Source of the DNA: Mycobacterium aquaticum
GTDB taxonomy: Bacteria; Actinomycetota; Actinomycetes; Mycobacteriales; Mycobacteriaceae
Length of the DNA stretch: 64,000 bases
Assembly (NCBI RefSeq): GCF_002086485.1
Contig: NZ_MVHF01000007.1
Coordinates: 167,555-231,554, forward strand
Direction of reading: 5' to 3'
Position numbers and translations under genes: made by a program. This document shows positions 44,398 through 55,149 of the stretch, in pieces (the first letter of the stretch is position 1; the number at the start of each line of letters is the position of its first letter). The notes beneath the pieces are model-generated. The model saw only the letters and a list, made by a program, of their open reading frames with translations, ran no database searches and was not told the DNA's origin.

Positions 44398-45912
44398 ATG
44401 ACCCTCACCGAGCACGTTGACGTCCTGATCGTCGGGGCCGGCATCTCCGGCATCGGCGCGGCCTACTACCTGCAGCAGGAGCACCCGGGACGCAACTTCG
44501 CGATCCTCGAGGCCCGTGGCGCGACCGGTGGCACATGGGACCTGTTCCGCTACCCGGGAATCCGCTCGGACTCCGACCTGCACACCTTCGGCTACGAGTT
44601 CAAGCCGTGGCGTGACGAGCACGCCATCGCCACCGCCGACAAGATCCTGGCCTACCTGCGGGAGACGGTGACCGAAAACGGCATCGACCGCAAGATCCGG
44701 TTCCACCACAAGGTGCTCGGCGCAGCCTGGAGTTCGGCCGACGCCCGCTGGGTCGTCGACGTCGAACGCACCGACGAGCGCGGCGAGGACGTCGAACTGG
44801 TGCAGATCTCGGCGAACTGGCTGTTCTGCGCGGGCGGCTACTACCGCTACGACCAGGGCTACACGCCGACGTTCGAAGGGCAGGAGCGGTTCACCGGGCA
44901 GATCGTGCACCCCCAGCACTGGCCCGAAGACCTCGATTACACCGGCAAAAAGGTCGTCGTGATCGGCAGCGGCGCGACCGCGGTGACGCTGGTGCCGTCG
45001 ATGGCGCCGACGGCAGGCCACGTGACCATGCTGCAGCGCTCGCCCTCCTACGTGCTTCCGGTGCCGGCCAAGGACTCTTTCGCCAACACCGCCAAGCGGC
45101 TGCTGGGCGATCACCGCGGATACGCCCTGACCCGGCGCAAGAACATCATCAAACAGCGCGCCGTCTACACGCTGTGCCAGAAGTACCCGACCGCTGCGCG
45201 CCGGCTGATCCGCAAGGTCAACGCCAGCCAGCTGCCCCAGGGGTATGCCGTCGACGAGCACTTCGCGCCGCAGTACAACCCGTGGGACCAGCGCTTGTGC
45301 GCCGTGCCCGACGGCGACCTCTTCAAGGCGATCAGCAACGGCACCGCCTCGGTGGTCACCGACCGCATCGCGACCTTCACCGAGCGCGGCATCCTGCTCG
45401 AGTCGGGCCGCGAGCTTGACGCCGACATCATCGTCACCGCAACGGGTCTCAACGTCCAGCTGTTCGGCGGCATGACGCTCACCGTCGATGGTCAGCCGGT
45501 GAATCTGCCCGAGGCCGTTGCCTACAAGGGCATCATGCTCTCGGGTGTGCCGAATTTCGCGTTCGCCTTCGGGTACACCAACTCGTCGTGGACGCTCAAG
45601 GTCGGGCTGCTGTGCGAGCACTTCTGCCGACTGCTGAAGTACATGGACGACAACGGCTTTGACTCGGTGCGGCCCGTGTTCGACGATCCGGGTATCGCGA
45701 CGCTGCCGCTGCTCGACTTCGCCGCGGGCTACGTGCAGCGCGCCGCCGACCAGATGCCGCGGCAGGGCGCCAGCGGACCCTGGGTGATGTCGATGAACTA
45801 CACCTACGACGCGGACATGCTGCGCAACGGCCCGGTGGTCGACCCGAGCCTACGGTTCGGATCCCGGCGTACTGCCAGGAATTCGGCACAGACCCCACAG
45901 CTCGTTCTCTGA
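44398..45912 (+). CDS. Flavin-containing Baeyer-Villiger-type monooxygenase (EthA-like)
   Basis: 504 residues from ATG 44398 with GGGAG upstream. FAD motif IVGAGISGIGAAYYL, ATGGTWDLFRYPGIRSDSD, the BVMO fingerprint FTGQIVHPQHWPED, and NADPH motif VIGSGATAVTL. It inserts oxygen next to a ketone, or oxidises S/N in foreign compounds, using NADPH and O2. The length and motifs resemble mycobacterial EthA/MymA-type enzymes. The divergent PucR-type regulator and the following P450 suggest one oxidative pathway. Confidence 0.85.
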   Translation: MTLTEHVDVLIVGAGISGIGAAYYLQQEHPGRNFAILEARGATGGTWDLFRYPGIRSDSDLHTFGYEFKPWRDEHAIATADKILAYLRETVTENGIDRKIRFHHKVLGAAWSSADARWVVDVERTDERGEDVELVQISANWLFCAGGYYRYDQGYTPTFEGQERFTGQIVHPQHWPEDLDYTGKKVVVIGSGATAVTLVPSMAPTAGHVTMLQRSPSYVLPVPAKDSFANTAKRLLGDHRGYALTRRKNIIKQRAVYTLCQKYPTAARRLIRKVNASQLPQGYAVDEHFAPQYNPWDQRLCAVPDGDLFKAISNGTASVVTDRIATFTERGILLESGRELDADIIVTATGLNVQLFGGMTLTVDGQPVNLPEAVAYKGIMLSGVPNFAFAFGYTNSSWTLKVGLLCEHFCRLLKYMDDNGFDSVRPVFDDPGIATLPLLDFAAGYVQRAADQMPRQGASGPWVMSMNYTYDADMLRNGPVVDPSLRFGSRRTARNSAQTPQLVL

Positions 45913-45960
45913 GGTTCGTTCTCGCGGATCAGCGGCGTCCGGTGGCTATGCTCTGCGCAC

Positions 45961-48900
45961 ATGGAGACGTTCTCGCCGGCGCTGCCACCCGAGATCGACG
46001 GCGTGCCCTCGGCCGTCGGCGCAGAACTGCCACCTGGGCCGGTTCCCGGCCGGCCGTACGCACTGCCCGCCGACGTGCTCGCCGAACAGTACGGACCACT
46101 GTTCTACGGCGACTTCACCGGCAGCCGGCGGCTGTACGCGTGCTCGCTGGCGCTGGTCGACGAACTCTGCGACGAGAGCCGGTTCACCAAGGGCATCACC
46201 GACCGGCTCGACCGCTTCCGCACCCTCGTCGAAAACGGGCTGTTCACGTCGTATCCCGGTGAAAACGGTTGGCAGCAGGCGCATGACGTCCTGATCCCCG
46301 GCTTCAGCTTCAGCGGGCTGCGCAGCTATCACCCGGCCATGCTGGACATCAACCGGCAGTTGCTGGCGCAGTGGGATGACGCTGCTGGGCGGCGCGCCGT
46401 CGACGTGGCCGGCGACCTCGCCAAGCTCGCCATGGACACCGTCGGCCTGGCCGGATTCGGCGCCCGGTTCGACTCCTACCACCACGACGGACTCGCCGAT
46501 ATCCCGGCGAGCTTCGCGGCCGCGCTGGACCAGATCCTCGCCCCGGGCGGTGGCGACCGGACGGTCTTCGACGCCGAGCGCGACAAGCTCTACGCCTTCA
46601 TCGACGACCTGATCGCCGGGCACCGCGCCGGAGCCGCCGACCTCGACGACCTGCTCGCGCTCATGCTCGAACCGGGCGCCGACGGTACGCCGCTCCTCGA
46701 CCACGACGCCGTCCGCAACCAGATCCTGACGTTCCTCATCGCCGGGCAGGACACCACGTCGACGCTGATGCCGACGGCGATGTACAGCATCGTCAAGCAC
46801 CCCGCAGTGCTGCACCGGGCCTGTCGCGAGGTGGATGCGCTGTTCGGCCCGGACGACGACCATGTGCCTGCCTTCGACGAGATCGGCAAACTCACCTACA
46901 TCCGCCAGATCGTCGACGAAACGTTGCGGCTCTCACCACCGGTGCGCGAGATCGACCGAATGGCCTTGGCTGACACCGTCATCGGGGGTCGTTATCCGAT
47001 ACCGAAGGGCACGGTTGTCACGATCACCACCTCGGCGTTGCACCGCCAGCCCGAATGGGGTGACAACGTCGACATCTTCGATCCGGACCGCTTCGGCGTC
47101 GAGCACGCCGCCGCGCGGCCCGCGAACCTGTTCAAGCCCTTCGGCACCGGAGCCCGGTCGTGTATCGGCAGGCAGTTCGCGTTGCACGAGGCGACGATGG
47201 CGTTGGCGACGCTACTGCACCGCTACCGCTTCCTTGACGTCGAGCATTACCAGCTGCGCACCCACAGTGACCTGCTACGCAAACCCGTCGGCTTCCATCT
47301 TGAGTTGGCGCGGCGCACTCCGTCGGATCGCCGGCACGCCGAACCCGCCCCGCAGGCGGCAACCGCGGCACGTCCGCGTGCCGTGGCCGCGCCCGGTTCG
47401 AAAGTGACTGTGCTGCATGGCTCGAACCTCGGCAACTGCCGGGCGTTGGCGCAGCAACTGGCCGACGAGGCGACCGATCTCGGTTACCAGACGACCGTGG
47501 CCGCCCTTGACACGGCAGCGGGTGCGCTGCCGGGCGAGGGTGCGGTGGTGGTGGTCGCCGCGTCGTACAACGGCCAGCCCACCGACGACGCAAGACGTTT
47601 CGTCGAATGGCTCGACGATGCCGACACACCGAAGCAACCGGCCATCCCGTATGCCGTTCTCGGTGTCGGAGATCGCAACTGGGCCGAGACGTATCAGTCC
47701 GTCCCGAAGCGTATCGACGAGCGTTTGGCGGAACTGGTTGGTGCAGCGGTGATTCCGCGTGGTGAGGCGGACACGTCAGGCGACTTTGCCGGAGCGGTCG
47801 AGGATTTCTCGGCGGCGCTGTGGCAAGCTCTTGCCCCCGCATCGGGTACCGCGGTGCTCGACGCTGCCGACAACACGGAGTTGCTCTACGAGCTGCGCGC
47901 CATCGACGGCCCGGTGACGTCGGCGATCGACGCGCGCTTCGAGGTGCAGCCCGCCACGGTGCTCGACAACGTGGCGCTGGTCGACGTCGATGCCCACGGT
48001 ATGGGAAATGGCAAGCGGCTCATCCGGATTGCGTTGCCCGATGGCGTCGAGTACCACACCGGGGACCACGTGACGGTGCTGCCTGACAACAGTCCCGAGG
48101 TGGTGGAGGAGGTCGCCGAACTGCTTGAGCTGCGGCTCGACCGCCGCATCTCGGTCAATCCCCGGCGCAGCACCCGACGGGCCATCGCCATCGACCGCGA
48201 AGTCAGTGTGCGCGAATTGCTCACGCATTTCATCGAATTGCGCAAGGCCGCCAGCCGCAGCCAGCTGCTGAAGCTCGCGATGGCCAACCCCTGCCCACCC
48301 GAACGCACGGCGCTGGCCGAACTCGCCGAACACCCCGAGACCCGGGCGCTGAGCGTCACCGAGTGCCTGGCCGAGTTCCCGGCCACCGAGCTGTCGCGTG
48401 CCGAACTGCTGGAGTTGTTCGAGCCGATGGGCACCCGGCACTATTCGATCGCCTCGTCAGCGCGCCGGTCGGCGAGGGAGGTCGAGTTGGTGGTCAGTGT
48501 GCTCGAGGGGCCGGCGCGCTCCGGGTACGGCGTGTTCCGCGGGGTGTCGTCGAGCTACCTCGCCGATGCCATACCGGGACAACAGATCCGGATGCGCGTC
48601 GACACTGCCCGCAAGGCGTTCCGGGCCGGTGCCGAGCCGGCGAAGAACGTCATCATGGTCGGCGCCGGAACCGGCGTGGCCCCGTTCCGCGGCTTCATCG
48701 GCGACCGGCTCGCCGCGCAGGACGCGGGTGAACCGTTCACGTCGGCACTGTGCTTCTTCGGCGTGCGGCATCCCGATGTGGACTATCTGTTCCGGGACGA
48801 GTTCGAGGCGGCCGAACAGGCCGGCGTCGTGCGGATGCGCCCAGCTTTCTCGAGGCGGCCCGAAGACGAGATCCGGTACGTGCAGGACCGTATCGCCGCC

Positions 48901-49113
48901 GACGCCGACGAGGTGTGGGCGATGCTTGGCGACCCGGACATGGATGCCCACGTATACGTCTGCGGAGACGGGGCCCGGATGGCTCCTGCCGTGCGCGGCG
49001 CGTTCCGGGACATCTATCGCCGATTCACCGGGGCCGACGACGACGCAGCCGCCGGCTGGCTTGCCGATCTGGTCAACACTGATCGGTACGTCGAAGACGT
49101 GTGGGCGCAGTAG
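45961..49113 (+). CDS. CYP102-type P450-NADPH reductase fusion
   Basis: 1050 residues, about the length of Bacillus P450 BM3. The P450 domain (1-460) has I-helix AGQDTTS (residues 261-267, Gln-Asp where CYP102A1 has His-Glu), ExxR in DETLRL, and heme Cys 401 in FGTGARSCIGRQ. The reductase has a flavodoxin-like FMN domain (about 480-620, HGSNLGNCRALA), an FAD domain (RHYSIASS; GVFRGVSSSYL) and NADPH motif VGAGTGVAPFRGF. Self-sufficient hydroxylation of fatty acids or similar is expected. It starts 48 bases after the monooxygenase, in the same direction. Confidence 0.9.
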   Translation: METFSPALPPEIDGVPSAVGAELPPGPVPGRPYALPADVLAEQYGPLFYGDFTGSRRLYACSLALVDELCDESRFTKGITDRLDRFRTLVENGLFTSYPGENGWQQAHDVLIPGFSFSGLRSYHPAMLDINRQLLAQWDDAAGRRAVDVAGDLAKLAMDTVGLAGFGARFDSYHHDGLADIPASFAAALDQILAPGGGDRTVFDAERDKLYAFIDDLIAGHRAGAADLDDLLALMLEPGADGTPLLDHDAVRNQILTFLIAGQDTTSTLMPTAMYSIVKHPAVLHRACREVDALFGPDDDHVPAFDEIGKLTYIRQIVDETLRLSPPVREIDRMALADTVIGGRYPIPKGTVVTITTSALHRQPEWGDNVDIFDPDRFGVEHAAARPANLFKPFGTGARSCIGRQFALHEATMALATLLHRYRFLDVEHYQLRTHSDLLRKPVGFHLELARRTPSDRRHAEPAPQAATAARPRAVAAPGSKVTVLHGSNLGNCRALAQQLADEATDLGYQTTVAALDTAAGALPGEGAVVVVAASYNGQPTDDARRFVEWLDDADTPKQPAIPYAVLGVGDRNWAETYQSVPKRIDERLAELVGAAVIPRGEADTSGDFAGAVEDFSAALWQALAPASGTAVLDAADNTELLYELRAIDGPVTSAIDARFEVQPATVLDNVALVDVDAHGMGNGKRLIRIALPDGVEYHTGDHVTVLPDNSPEVVEEVAELLELRLDRRISVNPRRSTRRAIAIDREVSVRELLTHFIELRKAASRSQLLKLAMANPCPPERTALAELAEHPETRALSVTECLAEFPATELSRAELLELFEPMGTRHYSIASSARRSAREVELVVSVLEGPARSGYGVFRGVSSSYLADAIPGQQIRMRVDTARKAFRAGAEPAKNVIMVGAGTGVAPFRGFIGDRLAAQDAGEPFTSALCFFGVRHPDVDYLFRDEFEAAEQAGVVRMRPAFSRRPEDEIRYVQDRIAADADEVWAMLGDPDMDAHVYVCGDGARMAPAVRGAFRDIYRRFTGADDDAAAGWLADLVNTDRYVEDVWAQ

Positions 49114-49131
49114 CGGTGAGCTGAGTTGTAA

Positions 49132-49452
49132 CTACTGCACGACCACGACGGCAATGACCGCCAGCAGAAGCAGCACAAGGTAAATCGTTGTGTCGTTGGC
49201 GATTCCGTATTTGATGCGGCTCGTGATGGCAAAGATGGCACTGACCACGATCCAGCCGAATGCGACGTACCCGAAGCCGTGGCCGACTTGTGTGACGAAT
49301 CCGTACTCGGTCCCGGTCATATCGAACCGGTGGTGATCAGCGAACAGTTGGCACACACGTGCGATCACCGAGAAGCTGATACTGATCCCGACGGCGGTGT
49401 CAGCGATCCACCACGCAGTTCGTCGCGACGCCGCCAACTCGTTCTGGCTCAC
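49132..49452 (-). CDS. Small membrane protein, three to four helices
   Basis: 106 residues from ATG 49452 with membrane segments near 14-36, 56-76 and 86-105 (AWWIADTAVGISISF; VGHGFGYVAFGWIVVSAIF; IYLVLLLLAVIAVVVV). No family I can name with confidence. Its start overlaps the DUF1697 stop by four bases, so the two are co-translated; it converges on the P450 gene with 18 bases between. Confidence 0.65.
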   Translation of the reverse strand: MSQNELAASRRTAWWIADTAVGISISFSVIARVCQLFADHHRFDMTGTEYGFVTQVGHGFGYVAFGWIVVSAIFAITSRIKYGIANDTTIYLVLLLLAVIAVVVVQ

Positions 49453-49964
49453 CGCAGCACCTTCTCCACGGTCCGCAGGTTGCGGGTGGTGGTCGATGAC
49501 TTGTACCGCTTCTTGCCCATGGTCTTGCCGATGGTGCTGTCGAGGGTGGCGTTGCGGGCGACCTGCCAGTAGAGCACGCCGTCACCGCGCTGCACCTTCT
49601 CCTCGGGTCCCGGTTCAAGGGCCGCCAATTCGTCGAGCAGATCGGCGTCGCTGACGAACGTGACATACGAGTGGTGGCCTTCGACTTCACGCTCGAACGG
49701 GTAATCATCCGACAGTGCGCGCAGCTCATCGACGTCGTACACCAGCACCCACGCCTCGTAACCGAACGTGTCGCGCAGCGCCCGTTCGGCCTTGGAGCGC
49801 ACGGCCTTGGCGCTGGATCTACTGTCCAGCAATACATTTCCACTGGCAAGGATCGTCTTGACGTTGTCGAAACCGGCGTCGGTGAGGGCTTTGGCCACCT
49901 CGGCCATCTTGAGGTTCACACCGCCGACGTTGACGCCGCGCAGAAAGACCGCATATCGGGGCAT
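49449..49964 (-). CDS. DUF1697 protein
   Basis: 171 residues from ATG 49964, with AAGGAG eight bases upstream. The family signature is clear: YAVFLRGVNVGGVNLKMAEV at the N-terminus, ASGNVLLDS in the middle, TTTRNLRTVEKVL at the end. A small cytoplasmic protein of unknown function, common in actinobacteria. Confidence 0.85.
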   Translation of the reverse strand: MPRYAVFLRGVNVGGVNLKMAEVAKALTDAGFDNVKTILASGNVLLDSRSSAKAVRSKAERALRDTFGYEAWVLVYDVDELRALSDDYPFEREVEGHHSYVTFVSDADLLDELAALEPGPEEKVQRGDGVLYWQVARNATLDSTIGKTMGKKRYKSSTTTRNLRTVEKVLR

Positions 49965-49968
49965 GGGA

Positions 49969-50925
49969 TTACTCCTTGAGCAGGGTGGCCAATTCCGCCT
50001 GCGACGTCGTGGTGATGACATGCAGTACGTGCTGGTAGTTGGGGGAGCGCGCCGACACGATCGAGGTGTGGGTGTCGCCGGGCAGCAACTCGACCGCAGC
50101 CCGGCCGCCGCGCTGTTTGACCGCCGCGACGTAACGCTGGGAGTTCGCGGGTGCGACGACGGTGTCGCGGGTGCCGTGCAGGGCGATCACCGGAACCGTC
50201 GGATCGATGTTCTGGATCGGGTCCACCGATGCGTAGCGGTCCGGAACCTCACTGGGGCGTCCACCGAGCACGGTGACGATGTGGTCGTCACCGTGGTTGG
50301 CGGCATACACCATGTCGAGCGGACCAGCCAGCGAGATGACCCGGGTCGGACGGAAAACCGGCCGAGCGCCCTCTTCGTTGGCCTTGAGGTTTTTGCGGGT
50401 GCCTGCCCATACTGCGAGCTGAGCCCCCGCGCTGTGCCCGACGACCAGCTCGTCGTCGGTGGTCAGCTGGGGATACTTGCGGGCCACCTCGATGATGTTG
50501 TCGAGCGCGTGGGCCACGTCGCGGAACGTGTTCGGCCACCCACCGCCGGAGCCGATCCGGCGGTATTCGACGTTGTAGACCGCGAAACCGCGGCCGGCGA
50601 GTTCGCGGGCCAGGCCGTCGAATACGTGGGCGCTGAGGGTGCTTTGCCACGCGCCACCGTGGATGAGCACGATCAGCGGGATGCTGTCGACCCGCTGCGG
50701 GCCTGCGGGCAGGTACAGGTCGGCCCAGTTCTGGCCGGTGTCGGCCGGGGAGCCGGGCCGCTCATCGATGGGGTACCAGAACCGTTCGACCGTGATCTCG
50801 GCGAGGCTGACCAACTCGGGCGCGGGGGCGAGCACCTTCGGCGCAACCGAACTCTCCGCACACGACGGCACCACCGCAACTGCCAACACCGCGCCGAAAA
50901 CGGCGGCCAGGTCCCTCCGACGCAA
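49969..50925 (-). CDS. Exported esterase (alpha/beta hydrolase), likely Tat lipoprotein
   Basis: 318 residues if TTG 50925 is the start; AGGGAGAGG lies just upstream and no ATG or GTG start fits the signal sequence. The N-terminus then reads MRRRDLAAVFGAVLAVAVVPSCAES: a twin-arginine segment, hydrophobic core and lipobox VPSC. The mature hydrolase has IHGGAW (oxyanion hole), nucleophile VGHSAGAQ, and late acid and His (HGTRDTVV; DTHTSI), as in the BD-FAE/carboxylesterase group. It probably acts on esters at the cell surface. Confidence 0.75.
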   Translation of the reverse strand: MRRRDLAAVFGAVLAVAVVPSCAESSVAPKVLAPAPELVSLAEITVERFWYPIDERPGSPADTGQNWADLYLPAGPQRVDSIPLIVLIHGGAWQSTLSAHVFDGLARELAGRGFAVYNVEYRRIGSGGGWPNTFRDVAHALDNIIEVARKYPQLTTDDELVVGHSAGAQLAVWAGTRKNLKANEEGARPVFRPTRVISLAGPLDMVYAANHGDDHIVTVLGGRPSEVPDRYASVDPIQNIDPTVPVIALHGTRDTVVAPANSQRYVAAVKQRGGRAAVELLPGDTHTSIVSARSPNYQHVLHVITTTSQAELATLLKE

Positions 50926-50972
50926 TGCCCTCTCCCTTTGCCTGACACCATATTCGGCGCGGGCGGCTGGGG

Positions 50973-52269
<1,297 letters not shown>

Positions 52270-52286
52270 TTGGCTAGGCTGGCGCC

Positions 52287-52457
52287 ATGGCGGAGACACC
52301 GGAAGCAGACGACACCAAGGCTAAGTTCCGGGAGGCGCTGGAACGTAAGAAGGCCCAGGCAAGCGGCGGATCGGCGCACAAGGACGGCGGCAACAAGCAG
52401 CCCCGAGCGCACGGCCCCGTGGAGAACCGTAGGGAGTTCCGCCGCAAGAGCGGTTAG
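52287..52457 (+). CDS. DUF5302 small protein
   Basis: 56 residues, ATG 52287 to TAG 52455. Highly charged: MAETPEADDTKAKFREALER, then a Lys/Gly/His middle and ENRREFRRKSG at the end. This matches the DUF5302 family of short actinobacterial proteins, which are probably disordered and of unknown role. It starts 17 bases after the F420 enzyme and may be co-transcribed. Confidence 0.75.
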   Translation: MAETPEADDTKAKFREALERKKAQASGGSAHKDGGNKQPRAHGPVENRREFRRKSG

Positions 52458-52485
52458 GGCGTTGTGACAGCGCCGAGGATTGCAG

Positions 52486-53823
52486 TCACCCAGTGGCTGC
52501 GATCCTCTGCGGTGTCGCCAGCCAGCGGGCGGCGGCCAGCGCGGTCAACATCACCGCGACGCAGTACAGGCCCTGGTCTTTGAGTCCCCACGCCACCGAG
52601 GTGAGGGTGGCAGCGCCCGCTGTGCAGAGCAGCAAACCGACTGTGGCGCTGCGGATTCCACGGTGGTCGACCGCTCCGCCGTCCCACAGGGGCAGCGGGG
52701 AGTTCTCCAGCGGCCGCAGAGCGACGAACGCCATTGCCACCACCGCGGCCATGAGCACCAGCTGCAGCACGGACAACGCGACGAAGCCGGGGGAAGCCGG
52801 GTCGTACCGGTCGAAGCCCAGGTAGTCGAACACCAGGTGCATGCCCAGCAGCAGCGGCATGTGCCACAGGTACAGCGTCATCGCGCCGGAGTTGCCGATC
52901 GCGGCCAGCCACCACACCCGCGGCCGCCGCGCCCACCTGGCGATCGCGGGCGCCGCGGCAATCGCGAACGCGCACATCATGATCGCGTGCCCGGCCAGCA
53001 GCAGCGAAGGAGGCGTCATGTTCTTCAGATGCTGGCTCTCGATGCCGACCAGGCTCAGCTCATAGGGGCCGAACACCAGCAGCGCCAGGTTCACGCCGAG
53101 CATGGAGATACCGAGCGCCAGCGCCGACCGGCCGGGTAGGAGGTTGCGGCGGTAGGCCACGCCGAACATGCCGGGGATCAGCCACACCACGGTGTTGAGG
53201 TAGCCCAGCGTGGCGTAGCCGTGGACGTTGATCCGGATCGCGTCGATCACGGCGATGAACGCATAGGTACCGATCACGGCGGCGGCCAGCTGTGCCGTCG
53301 TGGTGATCCGGGACAGCAGCGGCACCGCGGCGAGCACCAGCACGTAGGCGCCGAGGAACCAGAGCAGCTGAATCGAGATGCCGGCGACCGGCTCGTACAC
53401 GTGGATCGGGAGCACGAACCGCAGCACCGCCAGCGTCACGCCCCAGAACGCCAGGTAGTAGAACACCGGCCGGTACAACCGTGTGCAGCGCTTCAGCAGC
53501 CAGCCACCCCATGGCGTCCCGGGGCGCCAGGACGTGACCGATGCCGCGACCCCGGCGAAGAAGAACAACGGCATGATCTGCAACACCCAGGTCAGGGCCT
53601 GAAACACGGTCGAGGCCGTGAGCAGGTTGCTCCAGATGAAGACATCGTCGCGGATGGTGCTGGTAGCCATGACGGTGTGCCCGAACACCACGCCCACCAG
53701 GGACACGATGCGGATCACGTCGATGGCGCGGTCACGGCCGGCCGGGGTGGCCGCCTCGACTTCGGCGGGGGTGGGGAACAGCGATGCGGCTTTGGCGGCC
53801 GGTGTCGCGACAGCACTGGTCAT
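52486..53823 (-). CDS. Acyltransferase family (acyltransferase 3-like) membrane protein
   Basis: 445 residues from ATG 53823. A short cytoplasmic N-terminus (1-32) precedes about eleven membrane segments. The acyltransferase-3 His appears after the first helix (RIVSLVGVVFGHTVM), and later MPLFFFAGVAASVTSW and TLYLWHMPLLLGMH are typical. Such proteins O-acylate envelope glycans or lipids. No glycan gene is adjacent. The MFS gene behind it begins the next minus-strand unit. Confidence 0.8.
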   Translation of the reverse strand: MTSAVATPAAKAASLFPTPAEVEAATPAGRDRAIDVIRIVSLVGVVFGHTVMATSTIRDDVFIWSNLLTASTVFQALTWVLQIMPLFFFAGVAASVTSWRPGTPWGGWLLKRCTRLYRPVFYYLAFWGVTLAVLRFVLPIHVYEPVAGISIQLLWFLGAYVLVLAAVPLLSRITTTAQLAAAVIGTYAFIAVIDAIRINVHGYATLGYLNTVVWLIPGMFGVAYRRNLLPGRSALALGISMLGVNLALLVFGPYELSLVGIESQHLKNMTPPSLLLAGHAIMMCAFAIAAAPAIARWARRPRVWWLAAIGNSGAMTLYLWHMPLLLGMHLVFDYLGFDRYDPASPGFVALSVLQLVLMAAVVAMAFVALRPLENSPLPLWDGGAVDHRGIRSATVGLLLCTAGAATLTSVAWGLKDQGLYCVAVMLTALAAARWLATPQRIAATG

Positions 53824-53858
53824 GGCAGTAACGCTAAGGGCTTCACGGTCGCGCAGAT

Positions 53859-55082
53859 CTAGGTAATTGCACTCAATTCGGCCTCGCGGGCCTGCCGGGA
53901 TTCCTGCCACAGGATGGCTGCCAGACAGATGACGGCAAGCACGCCGATCGCGATGGCGAACGCCACGCCCGCGGTCCGCAGACCCCAGACGCGGGCTGCC
54001 AGACCCTCGCCGACCACCGGCAGCGAGATGGCCACATAGGCGACGACGAAGTAGGTGGAACTGACCTCCGCGCGGCGCTCCGGCGGCGTCAGCTCGGCGA
54101 CCGCGGCTAGCCCGCGGCTGAAGCTGATGCCCTGCCCGACGCCCGCCACCACGGCCGCGACGATCAGTCCGAACAACGACGAAAAGTACAGCGCGACAGC
54201 CAGAACGGCCATGCCAGCCGCGAGGATCGCGCAGCCGATCGCAACCGCGCGCTGCGGCGGGATGAGCGTCGCGGCGATCTGCGCGACGGCGGATGCCGCG
54301 AAGATCGAGCACGCGATGGCACCCGCGATCGCGTGGTTGTCGATGCCGACGACATTGGCGAGAAACGACGGCGCCACCGCGGTATACAGACCGGTGACGG
54401 CGAAACCTGCGAACGCCGCCAGTGCCGCGATGACGAACACTGCGCGCACCTCGGCAGGAACGGACAGGCGCTGCACGCCGATGCTGCCGCTGCGCTCCGA
54501 GGTCTCGGGAACGACCAGAACGGCGATGCCCGCGATGACGGCGAGCACGATATGGATCAGGAACGGCAGCTGCAGCGGATGCGGTGCGTACTGCACCAGC
54601 AGGCCTGCCAGCAGCGGGCCTGCTCCGAGCCCGCCGATGTTGGCAACCGTCGCAATCGTGGCGGCACGCGTGTGCCAGCGCGGCGGTGCGGCCTCGATGA
54701 CGGCGGCGGTGGCGGTGCCCGTGAACAGACCTGCCGACAAGCCGGACAGCACCCGGCCGATCAGCAGCACCGGCACCGAGTCGGCGACCAGGAACACCAC
54801 GGCGCTGGCCAGAGCAGCAATTACACCGGCCAACAACATCGGTCGTCGGCCCACCGCGTCAGACCACCGGCCGAACACCAGCAGCGCGAACAGCACGCCG
54901 CCCGCGTAGGTGGCGTAGACCACCGTCGTGGTGAGCACCGCGAAATGCATGCGTTCGGCGTACAGCGCGTACATCGGGGTGGGCAGTGTCGTGCCGACCA
55001 TGATGGCTGCGAACGCATAGGCGAGTAGGCCGAACGCGAAGGCGGAACGGTTACGTGGCTCGGGGCTCCGGGAGTCGGGCAT
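53859..55082 (-). CDS. MFS transporter
   Basis: 407 residues from ATG 55082, twelve predicted helices. Early motif TLPTPMYALY, loop GRWSDAVGRRPMLLAG (MFS motif A) and GRVLSGLSAGLFTGTATAAVIE are typical of sugar-efflux/drug-type MFS. Substrate unknown. It ends 35 bases before the acyltransferase start, so the two may be co-transcribed. Confidence 0.8.
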   Translation of the reverse strand: MPDSRSPEPRNRSAFAFGLLAYAFAAIMVGTTLPTPMYALYAERMHFAVLTTTVVYATYAGGVLFALLVFGRWSDAVGRRPMLLAGVIAALASAVVFLVADSVPVLLIGRVLSGLSAGLFTGTATAAVIEAAPPRWHTRAATIATVANIGGLGAGPLLAGLLVQYAPHPLQLPFLIHIVLAVIAGIAVLVVPETSERSGSIGVQRLSVPAEVRAVFVIAALAAFAGFAVTGLYTAVAPSFLANVVGIDNHAIAGAIACSIFAASAVAQIAATLIPPQRAVAIGCAILAAGMAVLAVALYFSSLFGLIVAAVVAGVGQGISFSRGLAAVAELTPPERRAEVSSTYFVVAYVAISLPVVGEGLAARVWGLRTAGVAFAIAIGVLAVICLAAILWQESRQAREAELSAIT

Positions 55083-55149
55083 GTGGCAGTCCAACGTTGT
55101 CGAGGCGGTTCGCCATCCCCGAACCGGGTCCGGGGATGGCGAAATCACC

